DNA of 49,825 nucleotides from Chloroflexota bacterium. Its GTDB lineage: Bacteria > Chloroflexota > Anaerolineae > Aggregatilineales > Phototrophicaceae. The stretch is from assembly GCA_028875185.1 (NCBI GenBank), contig JAPPFH010000138.1:1-49825 (forward strand). The letters run 5' to 3'. This document shows positions 34,106-42,455 of this stretch, piece after piece (position 1 is the first letter of the stretch; every line of letters starts with the position of its first letter). The notes below the pieces were generated by a model. That model was given only the letters and a program-made list of their open reading frames with translations, was not told the DNA's origin and ran no database searches. Both the position numbers and the translations under genes were made by a program.

Positions 34106-34171
34106 TTGACTGGCTCTTTTAGCATATTGTTGTGATAGGAACTTGTTGCACAATCGAATTGGAGCATTCTG

Positions 34172-34546
34172 TTGGATACGGCACAGCAGTTGAACGACCA
34201 CGAAAGACGTATATCTCAGTTAGAAGGCAAGCTGGATTCGCTTGCAACCAAAGAACTCGTATTGCAGTTGAACGCAAAGCTACTGGAAGCAATTAACAAG
34301 AAGATTGACCAGCAGACTGAACTGCTACGCGGCGAATTCCGCGCCGAATCAAGAGAGTTGCGGGACGAATTGAAAGAGATTCGAGGCGATGTCCAGAATC
34401 TTGACCAGCGCATCAATGACCAAGACAAGAAGTATACCAAACTCGCTGGCGCAGCCGTCGCAATTGGCCTGATCTTGTCCATCCTAGTTGGCGCCGCAAA
34501 CGTGTTTGTCGCCGCGGTTGGCGCTGGCATATTAAGTGTCGGTTAG
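34172..34546 (+). CDS. Small coiled-coil protein with C-terminal membrane helix
   Basis: A 124-residue protein with a long charged heptad-like helix (residues ~5-88). It ends in a hydrophobic helix (AGAAVAIGLILSILVGAANVFVAAVG, ~93-118). The topology suggests a cytoplasmic coiled coil tethered at its C-terminus, as in many DUF1640-like or phage-like proteins. The TTG start has a GGAG 7 bases upstream. Its stop lies 11 bases from the convergent AsnB stop. No family is assigned. Confidence 0.65.
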   Translation: MDTAQQLNDHERRISQLEGKLDSLATKELVLQLNAKLLEAINKKIDQQTELLRGEFRAESRELRDELKEIRGDVQNLDQRINDQDKKYTKLAGAAVAIGLILSILVGAANVFVAAVGAGILSVG

Positions 34547-34557
34547 CTCCACGACCT

Positions 34558-36450
34558 TCAACCAACCTGCGCCTCATCCACAAACTGCCGATGCCACTCC
34601 TCCAACGTCAGCAGCGCCCAGAGCTGCCGATTGTGATCGCGCGCGCCGCTCTCGTGCTCGGCGATCAGCCGCTCGACTACGCGCATTGCCAACAGGCCGC
34701 GCTCCCGCGCCCGCCGGCTGAGCAGGAGTTCACGCACTGGCGACATATCGCGCCGCAGCCAAGCCCCCAGCGGCACGCCGAAGCCGTGCTTCTTGCGCTC
34801 GATTATCTCATCAGGCAACAGCCCGCGCGCCGCCTCTTTGAGTATGCGCTTCGCGCGTGATCCATTGAGCTTCAGATTGAAGGGTATGGACGCGGCGAAT
34901 TCAGCCAGCTCGTGATCGAGGAAGGGCGCGCGCGCCTCCAGCGACGCCTGCATGGAGCAGCGGTCGGTTTTGATCAGCAGATCATCGGGCAGATACGACA
35001 ACATATTGGCTTCGACGAGTTGGGCGACTGGATGCGGTTGACCGGCATTCATGTAGGGATACATCATCGGCGGAAGTCGATAGGCGCCCGGGCAGATCTC
35101 CGCCAGCAGTTCGGTGTCAAATACACGCGCTAGGTCGAAGTAGGCGTCGCCCAGTCCTTGGCTCGCCGCCCGCGCGAAACGCCGCGCGCGCTTGACCGGA
35201 TCGTAGTAGCCCGTGCCTTCCGGCAGATGTCGCAGCAATCCGGCCGCGCTGCGCATAATCGGCGCCGGCAGGACCGATAATTTGCGCATCAACTCCGCGG
35301 CGTAGAATCGCTCGTAACCGACAAAGAGCTCATCGCCGCCATCGCCGGTCAGCGCCACAGTCACCTGCGCGCGCGTCAGCTTGCTGACCAGATAAGTCGG
35401 GATGGCGCTGCTATCAGCGAAGGGCTGATCGTGATGCCACACCAGGTCGGAAAGCAGGCTCATCGCTTCCGGCTCGACGCGGAAAGCGCTGTGCTCGGTA
35501 TTGAGATGGCGCGCGACCCGCTCGGCATGTGGCGTTTCATCAAAGCTGTCGTCGCCCTCGAAGCCGATGCTGAATGTTTTGATGTCCGCGTTGCTGTGTT
35601 TGCGCATCAGGGCGACAATGAGGCTGCTATCGAGACCGCCGCTCAGAAAGGCGCCGAGGGGCACATCGCTAACCAGGCGCAGCTTTACCGCTTCCTCCAG
35701 CTGTTCGCGCAAGCCGCCGATGTACGCGCTCGTTTGCGCCGATGGGTCGGGCGGGGCGAGGCGAGGCGCCTGCCAGTAGCGACGTTCCTGCAGCGCGCCA
35801 TTGCAATCGACGCTCAGCGTCATCGCCGGCGGGAGCATCTTGATGCCGACGAAGGCGGTTTCCGGCGCCGGCGCATAACCGAAGCTCAGATATTCCGCCA
35901 GCGCCCGCCGGTCGTCAGCGGCGAAACGCGAAACGCGCGGCACATCCGGATGGGCTAATATCGCCTTGATCTCGCTGGCGAAGACGAAGACTTTTCTGTC
36001 CACGTAATAGTAAAGCGGTTTCTGCCCGAAGCGATCGCGCGCCAGCAGCAGCCTGCCCCGCCGCCTATCCAAAAGCGCCAGCGCAAACATCCCGCGCAGA
36101 TACGCCAACGCGCCGCCGCCATGTTCCTCATACAGATGCGCGATCGTCTCGCCATCGCCCTCGGTTTTGAAGCGATGCCCGCGCGCTTCCAGCTGACGGC
36201 GCAGCTCGCGGTAATTGTAGATTTCGCCATTGAAGATTACCTGGATCATTCCGTCTTCATTGCTGAGCGGCTGATCGCTGCCGGCGATGTCGATGATCTT
36301 GAGCCGCCGCATCGCCAGACCGACAGCCCCATCCATGTAGTAACCCTCGCCATCGGGTCCCCGATGGGTCAGCGTATCGTTCATGCCGGCAAGCATTTCG
36401 CGCGTTACCGGTTTCCCGTCAAAATGGATGAGGCCGCAGATTCCGCACAT
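34558..36450 (-). CDS. asnB: Asparagine synthase (glutamine-hydrolysing)
   Basis: The 630-residue enzyme makes asparagine from aspartate, ATP and glutamine. The N-terminal glutaminase domain starts with the catalytic Cys2 in MCGICGLIHF and has FNGEIYNYREL and DGETIAHLYEEHGGG. The synthetase domain has the PP-loop GAFLSGGLDSSLIVAL (~260) and GDGGDELFVGYERFY. The length is typical. Relatives of this size also work in capsule or exopolysaccharide loci. It stands alone here, with its 5' end 137 bases from a divergent pseudogene. Confidence 0.93.
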   Translation of the reverse strand: MCGICGLIHFDGKPVTREMLAGMNDTLTHRGPDGEGYYMDGAVGLAMRRLKIIDIAGSDQPLSNEDGMIQVIFNGEIYNYRELRRQLEARGHRFKTEGDGETIAHLYEEHGGGALAYLRGMFALALLDRRRGRLLLARDRFGQKPLYYYVDRKVFVFASEIKAILAHPDVPRVSRFAADDRRALAEYLSFGYAPAPETAFVGIKMLPPAMTLSVDCNGALQERRYWQAPRLAPPDPSAQTSAYIGGLREQLEEAVKLRLVSDVPLGAFLSGGLDSSLIVALMRKHSNADIKTFSIGFEGDDSFDETPHAERVARHLNTEHSAFRVEPEAMSLLSDLVWHHDQPFADSSAIPTYLVSKLTRAQVTVALTGDGGDELFVGYERFYAAELMRKLSVLPAPIMRSAAGLLRHLPEGTGYYDPVKRARRFARAASQGLGDAYFDLARVFDTELLAEICPGAYRLPPMMYPYMNAGQPHPVAQLVEANMLSYLPDDLLIKTDRCSMQASLEARAPFLDHELAEFAASIPFNLKLNGSRAKRILKEAARGLLPDEIIERKKHGFGVPLGAWLRRDMSPVRELLLSRRARERGLLAMRVVERLIAEHESGARDHNRQLWALLTLEEWHRQFVDEAQVG

Positions 36451-36587
36451 AGGATTATTCTAGCACCGCCGCGGTATGTCTTCCGCGCCGGCGCCGATGC
36501 TCGTCCCCCGATAATTGGGGCGCGAAATGCGTGGCGATTTCAGTATCATTCACTTATCGCCTCGCAATATTCTCAAAGGATGCTTCG

Positions 36588-37327
36588 ATGACGACGCTGA
36601 AGTTTATCGGCATTTTGCTAAGCTTGCTGGCGCTGCCAATGGCGGCGGCGCAACAAGATTATACAGCGGCGGACGGCATTTACTCATTGACCCTCCCAGC
36701 GGGCTGGACGATAGAGGCGCGCGATCCCATCTTGCGCTTCAGCAAGGATGCGGTACGTATTTCCCTGCTGTCGCTGCCGGCGGAATCGGAAGACGCCTCG
36801 ATCAAAGCTGCCTTCAAACGACTTGAAATCAGCCCGACGGCGCTGCTCAGCGAATCGGACGCTCCTCTGCCCAATGGCGTCTGGAAACAGCATATCTACA
36901 CGCAAGGCACGAATCTCAATATCGCTCTGGCGCAGCTGCGCGAAGGCAAGGCGCTAGCATCCTCATCGTCGGCGCCTTGAGCCTGCCAGTTGGCGCGGGA
37001 GCCTTCCCGACGGCTGTCATCGTCCACGGCTCGGGACCGCACAATCGCGATGGACAGTTGGGCCCGCTGACGCCCTATCGCGATCTCGCCCACGGTCTGG
37101 CTTCGCGCGGCATCGCCGTTTTAGGTTACGACAAGCGCACGCTCACCTATGGCGCGGAAATCACGCTAGACGAGACTTTCACCATCGACAGTGAATCCAC
37201 CGACGACGCCCTGCATGCCGTCTCATTCTTAAGCCAAATCGAAGACATCGACAGCGCGCGAATTTTCGCCCTCGGTGGCGGAAAAAAACGCTGTGCGCTC
37301 GCTGTTTCCTCGGCTCATCTGTGGTAA
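36588..37327 (+). pseudogene. Broken secreted alpha/beta hydrolase
   Basis: The first frame (ATG 36588 to stop ~36980) encodes a signal peptide (TTLKFIGILLSLLALPMAAA) and a beta domain (ADGIYSLTLPAGW). The hydrolase start follows in another frame from ~36977 (FPTAVIVHGSGPHNRDGQ, GIAVLGYDKRTLTYG). Around 36955-36975 a second frame reads ILIVGALSLPVG, so a frameshift and probably an internal deletion join the parts. The protein then stops at SARIFALGGGKKR, exactly where the GHSLGG nucleophile elbow is expected. The rest is replaced by the CTCTGTG-type repeat. It lacks the catalytic serine. Confidence 0.75.
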
Positions 37328-37328
37328 A
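37290..37328. repeat. Dispersed CTCTGTG/CCTCGGTGGT motif, copy D
   Basis: CGCTGTGCGCTCGCTGTTTC, then CTCGGCTCATCTGTGGTAAAG. It replaces the 3' half of the hydrolase pseudogene and runs up to the GatA stop. Confidence 0.5.
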
Positions 37329-37336
37329 GAAAATAT

Positions 37337-38797
37337 TCAACCCAAGTCCGGCGAGCGCAAATGCCAATCCGTCGCCCGCTGATAAGCCGCGCCTACCTGC
37401 AACAGGCGCTCCTCGGTGAAAGGCGCGCCCAGGATCTGCATGCCGATGGGCAAACCCGCCGCATCGAAACCGCAGGGCGCGCTTAAACCGCAAATGCCGG
37501 CAAGGTTGGCTGATATCGTCAGCACGTCCGCCAGGATCATGCGCAGCGGATCATCGGTCACTTCGCCAAATTTGAAAGCGGTCGAGGGCGCGACTGGCGC
37601 AATCAAGACATCGACTTCGGCGAAAAGCGCATCGAAATCGCGGCGGATCAAAGTGCGCGCCGTCTGCGCCTTGCCGTAGTAGGCATCGTAGTAACCAGCC
37701 GAGAGCGTGTAAGTGCCAAGCATGATGCGGCGTTTGACCTCTTCGCCGAAGCCGGCGCCGCGCGTCTTCTTGTAGGAATCAATCAGGTCAGCGCCATCGA
37801 CGCGCGCGCCAAATCGGACACCATCGTAACGCGCCAGGTTGGCGCTCGCTTCCGCCATGGCGATGATGTAATACGCGGGCAGGCTATAATCGGCGTGCTT
37901 GAGGCGGACCTCGCGCGCCTCGGCGCCCATATCCGCCAACTGCGCCACAGCCGCCCGCACCGCCTGCTCCACATCCGGCTGCAAACCCTCGGCGAAGTAT
38001 TCGGCCGGCAAGCCGATCTTCAAGCCGCGGATGTCGCCATCAAGCGCCGCTGGATAATCGGGCACGGGGCTCGGCATGCTGGTCGAATCGAGCGGGTCAT
38101 TCCCGGCGATGACAGCCAAGACACGCGCCACATCTTCTACCGTGCGCGCGAAGGGACCGGCTTGGTCGAACGATGAGCCGTAAGCGATCAAGCCATAACG
38201 CGAGACGCGCCCGTAACTTGGCTTGATCGCGCTGACGCCGCAGAACGAGGCCGGCTGGCGGATGCTGCCGCCGGTATCGCTGCCGAGGGTCGCCAGCGCC
38301 ATCTTCGCCGCGACGGCTGCTGAACTGCCGCCGCTGCTCCCGCCCGGCACATGCGCCAGATTCCAGGGGTTGGCGGTGGGGAAGAAGCCGCTGTTCTCGG
38401 TCGACGAGCCCATGGCGAATTCGTCCATATTCAGCTTGCCCAGCATCACCGCGCCAGCGTCATATAGCCGGGCGACAACGGTCGCGTCAAAGACCGGATG
38501 ATAGCCCTTAAGCATACGCGAGCCGCAGGTAGTCTCGATGCCCTTGGTCGATAGCACATCTTTCAGCGCGATTGGCACGCCCAGCAGCGGACGCTCATCG
38601 CCGGCGGCGCGCGCTTCATCAGCCGCCCGCGCGCCTGCGCGCGCGAAATCGGCGGTGACGTTCAAGAAAGCGCGGATAGCCGGATCAAGCTTTTCGATCC
38701 GAGCCAGATGCGCCTCGGTCAATTCCAACGCCGATATTTCACCGTTGCGCATCAGCGCCAGCGCCTCGGCGATGGTCAGGCTTGTGAGGTCGGTCAT
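37337..38797 (-). CDS. gatA: Asp-tRNA(Asn)/Glu-tRNA(Gln) amidotransferase subunit A
   Basis: The 486-residue amidase-signature enzyme has a Ser-cisSer-Lys triad: catalytic Lys in [14 protein letters not shown] (~73-86), cis-Ser in [14 protein letters not shown] (~150) and nucleophile Ser in [16 protein letters not shown] (~173). The C-terminal [16 protein letters not shown] and [12 protein letters not shown] match GatA closely. It supplies ammonia for transamidation of mischarged tRNA, with GatB and GatC encoded elsewhere. It stands alone and is a core gene, so the surroundings are chromosomal rather than plasmid. Confidence 0.93.
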   Translation of the reverse strand: MTDLTSLTIAEALALMRNGEISALELTEAHLARIEKLDPAIRAFLNVTADFARAGARAADEARAAGDERPLLGVPIALKDVLSTKGIETTCGSRMLKGYHPVFDATVVARLYDAGAVMLGKLNMDEFAMGSSTENSGFFPTANPWNLAHVPGGSSGGSSAAVAAKMALATLGSDTGGSIRQPASFCGVSAIKPSYGRVSRYGLIAYGSSFDQAGPFARTVEDVARVLAVIAGNDPLDSTSMPSPVPDYPAALDGDIRGLKIGLPAEYFAEGLQPDVEQAVRAAVAQLADMGAEAREVRLKHADYSLPAYYIIAMAEASANLARYDGVRFGARVDGADLIDSYKKTRGAGFGEEVKRRIMLGTYTLSAGYYDAYYGKAQTARTLIRRDFDALFAEVDVLIAPVAPSTAFKFGEVTDDPLRMILADVLTISANLAGICGLSAPCGFDAAGLPIGMQILGAPFTEERLLQVGAAYQRATDWHLRSPDLG

Positions 38798-38932
38798 TCA
38801 AACCACCTAATGTTGCGCTTAGTCCAGTTGTAATCTTTGGGGCCTGCCCCACATTCGCTGGCTCAGGTTCGCCATTGGTCTGCCTACGCGTTCCCTTAGC
38901 ATCGCTGGGTCTTAAAACTGAATGGCGCAGCG

Positions 38933-39454
38933 TCAGCTAATCGGTGGCCCCGTAAGTTGATACAAGATCACAGCAACAATAAAGAATGTTGCAGCGGTAA
39001 ATAGGCAAGCCGCTTGAAACGCGCTGGTTTTTGGCGCGACGATGTCCTCGTGCTGTTTCCATAACTTGATGTACTGAGCAAGCAGGTTCGCTCTGTATTT
39101 CTCTGGCGTCAGCTTCCGCCACTTTTCCAATGCGCGTTGTTTTGGCTGTACGATTGCGATTGGCTGATATCGTGGCCACATTACTGCCAAGGTAGAGAAT
39201 ACAGCGAGTAGATCAAAAAGCACAAACAATCGAATGGCGTGAACAGTAACTTTCGCCGCCAGATCGGAGACATTGGCATAAGCAAACAGCACAAGAGCCA
39301 TAGCGGAACTCAGTATAGTAAAGCCATATTTTGCCTTTGCCTCTAAAATCTCGTGTGTCTTTAAGGTGGCCTCTATCACACCGTCAAGGCGTCTAATGAT
39401 ATCTTGTTCCGCATCCGACGAAACGCGTGTTATAATGTCGTTGTCGCTATCCAT
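38933..39454 (-). CDS. Three-helix membrane protein, Pycsar/SLATT-effector-like topology
   Basis: The 173-residue protein has a helical N-terminus, two adjacent membrane helices (~43-62 and ~73-93), a charged helical linker (~100-145) and a third helix (~147-168). The linker has the pattern EKYRANLLAQYIKLWKQHED. This layout resembles the small effector-type membrane proteins of DUF5706 (PycTM) or SLATT families, which act with nucleotide-signal enzymes in phage defence. No cyclase gene is next to it, so the assignment is tentative. It is AT-richer than GatA. It diverges from the 67-residue ORF. Confidence 0.5.
   Translation of the reverse strand: MDSDNDIITRVSSDAEQDIIRRLDGVIEATLKTHEILEAKAKYGFTILSSAMALVLFAYANVSDLAAKVTVHAIRLFVLFDLLAVFSTLAVMWPRYQPIAIVQPKQRALEKWRKLTPEKYRANLLAQYIKLWKQHEDIVAPKTSAFQAACLFTAATFFIVAVILYQLTGPPIS
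39431..39436 (+). promoter_or_regulatory. TATAAT box inside the divergent membrane gene
   Basis: A perfect -10 hexamer 40 bases upstream of the TTG at 39476. No good -35 is seen. It lies in the first codons of the minus-strand membrane gene. Confidence 0.4.
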
Positions 39455-39475
39455 GCAACCTCAAGGAGAACGGCT

Positions 39476-39679
39476 TTGGTCATCGATGAACCGCAGAATG
39501 ATAGCAGCCAACAAGGTGAATTTGTAGAATCGATAACCTTGGCGTCTTTGCTGGAAAATCCCGACCCGGACTTTGACGTGGTAGTCGCCAAGTTCAGTAA
39601 GGAAATGCCCGGTGGGATAGAACGAGCCCCAGGCGAAACCCGCCCGGCGCCCCCCAAGACCGAAAACGGCCAACCTTAG
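39476..39679 (+). CDS. Small acidic protein of unknown function
   Basis: A 67-residue frame starting TTG with AAGGAGA 6 bases upstream. It is acidic, with no membrane segment and a Pro-rich tail (RPAPPKTENGQP). It is head-to-head with the small membrane protein, sharing the space between their starts. It might be a regulator or partner. The call rests on the ribosome-binding site and the TATAAT box. Confidence 0.5.
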   Translation: MVIDEPQNDSSQQGEFVESITLASLLENPDPDFDVVVAKFSKEMPGGIERAPGETRPAPPKTENGQP

Positions 39680-39690
39680 CGTGAACCTCA

Positions 39691-39717
39691 CGGGCGAGCC
39701 AATAGCTCGCCCCTACA
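39691..39717 (-). repeat. REP-type palindrome
   Basis: CGGGCGAGCCAATAGCTCGC then CCCTACA. It differs from the copy at 30351-30377 by one loop-side base. Confidence 0.75.
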
Positions 39718-39777
39718 GCTCGCCAACTGTCGAACGATCCAAAGCTTTCCTCGCCATTTTGCGCTTCGCCGCCTCGC

Positions 39778-41043
39778 TCATCCGTCCTCCGCCATCGCCA
39801 TCGTCCAGACGACCGGTGGGGGCCAATTGCCATCGTGGATCTCGGACGCGCCGAATTGAAAGATCGCCAGCGCTTCGCCGGTGGCGCAATCGCCAGCGTG
39901 GGGCGATTCGTCCTGGCAGGTCAGCGAACCGGTCAAGCCGGGATAATTCTCCGTCGCCGCCAGCGCCTCGCGCAGCGCGCCCCTTCCGATCACCAGCGCG
40001 CCATCATCGCGCTCGGCAGCGGCCGCCTCAGTGGCGGCGAAGAGCAAATTGACAGCGTCATAGCCGTGCGCATGGAACGCGCCGGTTGGACCAGCCTCGT
40101 CAATCTCTCGCTTCCAGCTTTCTATGAAGGCTTCATAAGCCTTGCCGGAGACTTGCGGCGCGGCGACATAGAGGCCGATCCCCGCTTCGCCCGCGTCTTG
40201 GGCGAAAGACTTAGAAAAGCCGCCGTCCGCCGTCATCATGATGATGTCTTCCAGCCCGGGCGCATTCCTCAACTGCTCGACGATCAATTGCGCTTCGGGC
40301 GCGAATACTGGAAAGTACACAAGCTCCGCCCCGCTGTCCCTTATCGCCTGGAGTATCCCGCTCATATCCGTCACGCCCTTCACAATTTCGCCCTGGAAGA
40401 CGACCTCGCCGCCCAGGCTGCTGAAGGTGGAAGCCATCGCGCTGGACAGCCCGCGCGTGTATGGATCGCCATCATCGATTGTCGCTATCGTGGCGACCTC
40501 CAGCGCGGCAGTCGCGAATTGCGCGCTCAAAGCCCCTTGGAAGCGATCGTTATGCGACGTGCGGAAATAACCAGGTTGATATAGCCCGCCAGCGTCGCGC
40601 TCGGCAATGGTCAAGAGGGGCGACGAATTCGAGGGCGAGATCATGAGCCAGCCGGCCTCGCTGATGACAGGCAGGGCGCCTTTCGCCGCCAGCGAGCAGT
40701 TCGTCCCGATGACGCCGACGATCGCCGGATTCTCGATCAGGCGCCGCGCCCCTTCCCGAGCGCCTTCTTCAGAACAGGCGCTGTCTTCGAGCGCCAGCTC
40801 AATTTCGCGATTGAGAAGCAAACCGCCGCGCGCAATCGACGCCAACTGGAACGCGTTAACGGCGACATAGCCCGTCCAGGGTTCGGGACCCGACAAGCGC
40901 AGCAAGCCGCCGAAAACAATCGGCGCGTCAGGCGCGATCTCGATGCAGCCCAAGGCATCCGCGCAGCCATCGTCCGCTAGCGATGCGGTGGCTGACGCGA
41001 CGATAAGCAGTGACAGAAAAGTTATACGGAAAAGGGTAATCAT
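39778..41043 (-). CDS. Leu/Ile/Val-type substrate-binding protein, orphan
   Basis: The 421-residue type I periplasmic-binding protein has a signal peptide (FRITFLSLLIVASATASLA) and no lipobox. LIV-binding signatures are GGLLRLSGPEPWTGYVAVN, IGTNCSLAAKGALPVISEAG and ATIDDGDPYTRGLSSAMAS. It likely binds an amino acid or related solute outside the cell. No permease or ATPase of the Liv class is in the window, so it either shares a transporter elsewhere or acts as a sensor. It lies between GatA-side genes and coaE. Confidence 0.85.
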   Translation of the reverse strand: MITLFRITFLSLLIVASATASLADDGCADALGCIEIAPDAPIVFGGLLRLSGPEPWTGYVAVNAFQLASIARGGLLLNREIELALEDSACSEEGAREGARRLIENPAIVGVIGTNCSLAAKGALPVISEAGWLMISPSNSSPLLTIAERDAGGLYQPGYFRTSHNDRFQGALSAQFATAALEVATIATIDDGDPYTRGLSSAMASTFSSLGGEVVFQGEIVKGVTDMSGILQAIRDSGAELVYFPVFAPEAQLIVEQLRNAPGLEDIIMMTADGGFSKSFAQDAGEAGIGLYVAAPQVSGKAYEAFIESWKREIDEAGPTGAFHAHGYDAVNLLFAATEAAAAERDDGALVIGRGALREALAATENYPGLTGSLTCQDESPHAGDCATGEALAIFQFGASEIHDGNWPPPVVWTMAMAEDG

Positions 41044-41133
41044 GGCGTCGGGTCTCCGGGCAATTTAGAAAATCTTGAGCAGCTTCTGAATTGTCATTAT
41101 GTCCGAAAGCCGCGAGCGTGACCAGACGATTCG

Positions 41134-41160
41134 GCGGGCGACAAACTATATCGCCCCTAT
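41134..41160 (-). repeat. Degenerate REP-type palindrome
   Basis: GCGGGCGACAAACTATATCG then CCCCTAT. The foot is changed from CTACA to CTATG. Confidence 0.5.
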
Positions 41161-41175
41161 GGGATGAGATTGCGC

Positions 41176-41269
41176 GCGGACGTTTCAGCGCCGCGCGTAG
41201 GTCGCGTAGGTCGCGTAGACACTGACCGCCGACACTGACCGCCGACACCGCGGGTCAAACGCGCCTATG
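41176..41269 (-). repeat. Composite REP-type repeat with tandem modules
   Basis: It holds two tandem GTAGGTCGC units (41197-41214), the module GTAGACACTGACCGCCGACA and a second ACTGACCGCCGACAC copy. It then closes with GTCAAACGCGCCTATGG. It contains the stop and last codons of coaE. Confidence 0.6.
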
Positions 41270-41872
41270 GCTTGGGATTGCCCGCCAAGCCCGCCCCACC
41301 TGGGCGCGCGTTTCCTCGATATTCCCGTCGTTGCGGATGATGACATCGGCTTGACGCAGCTTGTCGGCTTGGCTGTTCTGCAGAGCGATGCGACTAGCGG
41401 CATCCGCCTCCGTCATTCCGCGCTGCGAAATCAAGCGCTTGCGCTGCGCCTCCCGCGGGGCGTCCACAACCCAGACGGAGTCGACCGCGTTTTTGAGGTC
41501 GCCCTCGAGCAGCTTGATCGCTTCAATGACTGCCACGCGCGCATCGGTCGCGCGAATCAACTGGTCGATACGGCGGCGGATGGCTGGATGCGTTATCCCT
41601 TCGAGCTGCTTGAGCTTGGCGGGGTCTGCGAATACGATTTCACCTAAAGCGGCGCGACCGATTTCGCCATCATCAGCGAGGATGCCAGCGCCGAAAGCGG
41701 CAATGATATCGTCGTAGGCGGCGCCTCCTCTGCGGATGACCTGATGGGCGACAAGGTCGGCATCGATGGCGGCGGCGCCCAGCTGCGCCAGCGTTTCGCG
41801 AACCAAGCTCTTGCCGACGGCGATATTTCCGGTCAAGCCGATGAGGTATTTGCTGGGATAGCGCTTGCTCAA
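41255..41872 (-). CDS. coaE: Dephospho-CoA kinase
   Basis: The 205-residue protein performs the last step of coenzyme A synthesis. The P-loop is GLTGNIAVGKS (~9-19), followed by AAIDADLVAHQVI (acidic substrate site), EGITHPAIRRRID and the Arg-rich lid VWVVDAPREAQRKRLISQRG. The frame extends 22 codons upstream, but the TTG at 41872 is preceded by GGAGA and gives the usual family length. The last residues (SHRRV) and the stop are encoded by the composite repeat. Confidence 0.9.
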   Translation of the reverse strand: MSKRYPSKYLIGLTGNIAVGKSLVRETLAQLGAAAIDADLVAHQVIRRGGAAYDDIIAAFGAGILADDGEIGRAALGEIVFADPAKLKQLEGITHPAIRRRIDQLIRATDARVAVIEAIKLLEGDLKNAVDSVWVVDAPREAQRKRLISQRGMTEADAASRIALQNSQADKLRQADVIIRNDGNIEETRAQVGRAWRAIPSHRRV

Positions 41873-41993
41873 TGGGAGTTCTCCACAAAGGAAACTCGCA
41901 TGAATTATAGCACGACGTCCAATCAGGCCGCCCGCCATCCTCGCTGCGGGAGTGGTGAATACTGCGGATATGAGCTACCCAGATTGACAACAA

Positions 41994-42020
41994 TGTAGGG
42001 GCGGCATATCATGCCGCCCG
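41994..42020 (+). repeat. REP-type palindrome, GCGGCAT/ATGCCGC stem
   Basis: TGTAGGGGCGGCATATCATG then CCGCCCG. Several stem pairs differ from the common version yet still pair perfectly. Confidence 0.75.
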
Positions 42021-42037
42021 CGTTACACAAAGAAATT

Positions 42038-42064
42038 CGGGCGACCTAGTAGGTCGCCCCTACA
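42038..42064 (-). repeat. REP-type palindrome, GCGACCT/AGGTCGC stem
   Basis: CGGGCGACCTAGTAGGTCGC then CCCTACA. It faces the 41994 copy across a 17-base spacer. Confidence 0.75.
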
Positions 42065-42142
42065 CCGTCTTATCAGTGTGTAACCCCGATTTTTCCAATC
42101 CCCTCGCTGCCGCCATTTTAATGAACGCCCTCAAACTTAAAC

Positions 42143-42169
42143 CGTAGGGGCGTCTCGCTGAGACGCCCG
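42143..42169 (+). repeat. REP-type palindrome, GCGTCTC/GAGACGC stem
   Basis: CGTAGGGGCGTCTCGCTGAG then ACGCCCG. This is a further compensated stem variant. Confidence 0.75.
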
Positions 42170-42191
42170 TTCGTCCTGTCACAGCTTTCGC

Positions 42192-42215
42192 GCGTTTCGC
42201 CGAAACACACCTACA
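42192..42215 (-). repeat. Degenerate REP-type palindrome
   Basis: GCGTTTCGCCGAAACACACC then TACA. It relates to the CGTTT/AAACG group. Confidence 0.5.
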
Positions 42216-42295
42216 GATAGCAGTAGTTATATTGTGTGAATCTCGTCGCGAAGCGCGCCGGGCAGCGGCGAACAGAAGCTCACGCGAACATATCG

Positions 42296-42411
42296 ACACC
42301 CACCAGTAGAACGGGTGTGCTAGTCTGCTGACAGACTGAAGGAGATCCCCATACGCGGACGGACTGCTTGCCGTTCCCGTTATGAGCCGGATGGCGAGTT
42401 GTGGGGGTCTC
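42296..42411 (+). ncRNA. Structured leader upstream of the terminase pair
   Basis: Three clear stems follow in order. ACACCC/GGGTGT (42296-42318). AGTCTG-CTGA-CAGACT (42322-42337). A long-range 10-bp stem GAGATCCCCA/TGGGGGTCTC (42342-42411, one G-T pair), enclosing ~50 bases that include a GCC/GGC mini-hairpin. It ends 45 bases before the small-terminase start. No T-run follows. It could be a packaging-recognition site, a leader RNA or a separate small RNA. The plus strand is assumed from the gene. Confidence 0.45.
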
Positions 42412-42455
42412 TTATTTCGTCGAAACCGAAGTTGTTTATCAGGGAATGAAGAAGG

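Noticed and set aside
42301-42420. Hammerhead or other known ribozyme in the terminase leader
   Set aside because: No CTGATGA and GAAA core pair was found; only generic stems are supported.
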